A DNA stretch of 6,922 nucleotides from Allosphingosinicella sp. (GTDB taxonomy: Bacteria; Pseudomonadota; Alphaproteobacteria; Sphingomonadales; Sphingomonadaceae): NCBI GenBank assembly GCA_030146745.1, contig JASLBD010000148.1, positions 1 through 6,922 on the forward strand. The letters run 5' to 3'. The notes under the pieces were generated by a model. It searched no databases. It was not told where the DNA came from and saw only the letters and a list, made by a program, of their open reading frames with translations. Both the position numbers and the translations under genes were made by a program. Positions 6,451 to 6,922 of the stretch are shown piece by piece. Position 1 is the first letter of the stretch; each line of letters begins with the position of its first letter.

Positions 6451-6488
6451 CCCCTCTCCCCAGCGGGGAGAGGGTTGGGGTGAGGGGG
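6451..6488 (+). repeat. Left copy of inverted GC-rich palindromic repeat
   Basis: This 38-bp unit holds a perfect 10-bp hairpin (CCCTCTCCCC 6452-6461, loop AGC, GGGGAGAGGG 6465-6474), followed by TTGGGGTGAGGGGG. It matches the right copy at 6522-6558 in inverted orientation, differing by two bases and one indel. Sequences of this type are commonly dispersed in proteobacterial genomes, which is general knowledge and was not checked here. Confidence 0.8.
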
Positions 6489-6521
6489 CTCCGGGTCCGC
6501 GAATCCTGCTCGAAAGCCGAA

Positions 6522-6558
6522 CCCCCTCACCCTGCCCTCTCCCCGCTGGGGAGAGGGG
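6522..6558 (-). repeat. Right copy of inverted GC-rich palindromic repeat
   Basis: This is the inverted partner of 6451-6488. It carries its own 10-bp hairpin (6535-6544 with 6548-6557, loop GCT). On the plus strand the hairpin is followed by GTTTT, so it could act as a weak intrinsic terminator for plus-strand transcription. On the minus strand, the direction of the flanking genes, no T-run follows. The two copies could also pair with each other into one long cruciform or RNA stem within the regulator-kinase transcript. Confidence 0.8.
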
Positions 6559-6591
6559 TTTTGGCTCATGACGCCCGAATGCCGATACAGC

Positions 6592-6922
6592 CTAGAGCCC
6601 ATGCTTTGCCATGCGCCGGTAGAGCGCGGGGCGGCTGAGGCCGAGCGCTGCCGCAGCCTGCGCGATGTTGCCGTCGTGCCGGCCGAGCGCGCCGGCGATG
6701 GCCGAGCGCTCCAGCGCGTCGAGGCTGCTGCCCGCACGCGCTGTTTCAGTGCGGCCAGCCGCCTCGCGGACCGCGGCAACCAACGCTTCGTTGCGCCATG
6801 GCTTGAGCAGGAAATCGTTGGCGCCCCGCTTGAGGCTTTCGACGGCCAGCGAGACGGCACCGTAGGCGGTCATCAGGATGACGGCGAGCGTCGGATCGGC
6901 CGCTTTGATCATGTCGAGGGCC
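6592..6922 (-). CDS. Partial response regulator: receiver C-terminus plus Fis-type HTH
   Basis: The frame is open to the window edge and supplies the last 109 residues. The start of the fragment is the second half of a receiver domain: PTLAVILMTAYGA with the conserved Thr, and GANDFLLKPW with the conserved Lys-Pro. The phospho-accepting Asp lies outside the window. After a short linker comes a Fis-type helix-turn-helix, LDALERSAIAGALGRHDGNIAQAAAALGLSRPALYRRMAKHGL, as found at the C-terminus of NtrC-type regulators. Only about 25 residues separate the two parts, so there is no AAA+ sigma-54 activation domain. The architecture is like the two-domain RegA/PrrA/ActR regulators. It probably receives phosphate from the histidine kinase encoded just downstream. 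Its TAG stop (6594-6592) coincides with the duplicated TA of the inserted element. Confidence 0.9.
   Translation of the reverse strand, partial: ALDMIKAADPTLAVILMTAYGAVSLAVESLKRGANDFLLKPWRNEALVAAVREAAGRTETARAGSSLDALERSAIAGALGRHDGNIAQAAAALGLSRPALYRRMAKHGL

Larger units (their letters stand above)
6415..6592. mobile_element. 178-bp MITE-like element with IS630/Tc1-type ends
   Basis: The ends GGCTGTATCGACATTC (6415-6430) and GAATGCCGATACAGCC (6577-6592) are inverted repeats, 15 of 16 matching. Both are flanked by TA (6413-6414 and 6593-6594) within CTA...TAG, the pattern left by IS630-family insertion into CTAG with TA duplication. The interior has no transposase and no real ORF, only two inverted copies of a GC-rich palindrome, so it is a non-autonomous miniature element. 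It sits exactly at the junction of the response regulator stop and the kinase start. An alternative reading is a 4-bp CTAG duplication with 15-bp inverted repeats. The family assignment is inferred from end structure only. Confidence 0.72.

Noticed and set aside
5919..6638. Plus-strand open frame of 239 codons crossing the inserted element
   Set aside because: It is antisense to the histidine kinase and the regulator and runs through palindromic DNA, with no recognisable domain.
1..6922. CRISPR array, rRNA, riboswitch or phage defence module
   Set aside because: No regularly spaced direct repeats, rRNA-like stretches or defence-type domains were found on either strand.

Overview
The window is GC-rich and looks like chromosomal DNA from an alphaproteobacterium, most likely a sphingomonad (Sphingomonas/Sphingosinicella group). 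This is inferred from the protein style of NadK, Dgt and the ArsR-SRPBCC-DUF899 trio, the GC-rich third codon positions, and the compact layout. No database search could be run, so the taxonomic call is an inference.

Layout, left to right. (1) On the minus strand, 1-500 is the 5' end of a gene cut by the window edge. It encodes a degenerate receiver-like domain followed by what looks like the start of a PAS domain, as in some sphingomonad cyclic-di-GMP (GGDEF/EAL) proteins. (2) 501-722 is non-coding and holds a perfect 10-bp inverted repeat. (3) A 57-codon ORF (723-896) with a good ribosome binding site ends in a Cys/His-rich, zinc-ribbon-like tail. (4) A plus-strand operon (1018-2581) encodes an ArsR-type repressor, an SRPBCC/AHSA1 protein and a DUF899 thioredoxin-like protein. 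A TTGACA box and an ATTAGC/GCTAAT dyad lie just upstream, which suggests autorepression. (5) Converging on it is dgt (2630-3970, minus), a dNTP triphosphohydrolase, which is divergent from nadK (4032-4814, plus), an NAD kinase. (6) A tRNA-Asn(GTT) gene with encoded CCA lies at 4891-4965 with a recognisable promoter. It is followed by about 230 bp of non-coding DNA containing a long imperfect hairpin. (7) The right end carries a minus-strand two-component pair: a response regulator with a Fis-type HTH (partial, 6592-6922) and a membrane histidine kinase (5199-6428).

The most interesting structure lies between the last two genes. A 178-bp element (6415-6592) has 16-bp terminal inverted repeats with one mismatch. 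It is flanked by TA on both sides, inside the sequence CTA...TAG, as expected for an IS630/Tc1-mariner-type insertion into CTAG. It encodes no transposase and carries two copies of a GC-rich palindrome in inverted orientation. Removing the element plus one TA on paper leaves the regulator stop codon intact. It also places an in-frame ATG for the kinase overlapping the regulator's end (ATGGGCTCTAG). The element therefore appears to have split a translationally coupled pair, and its own terminal repeat now supplies the kinase start codon.

The regions are mostly independent housekeeping or regulatory units: nucleotide pools (dgt), NADP supply (nadK), translation (tRNA-Asn), and two signalling loci at the edges.
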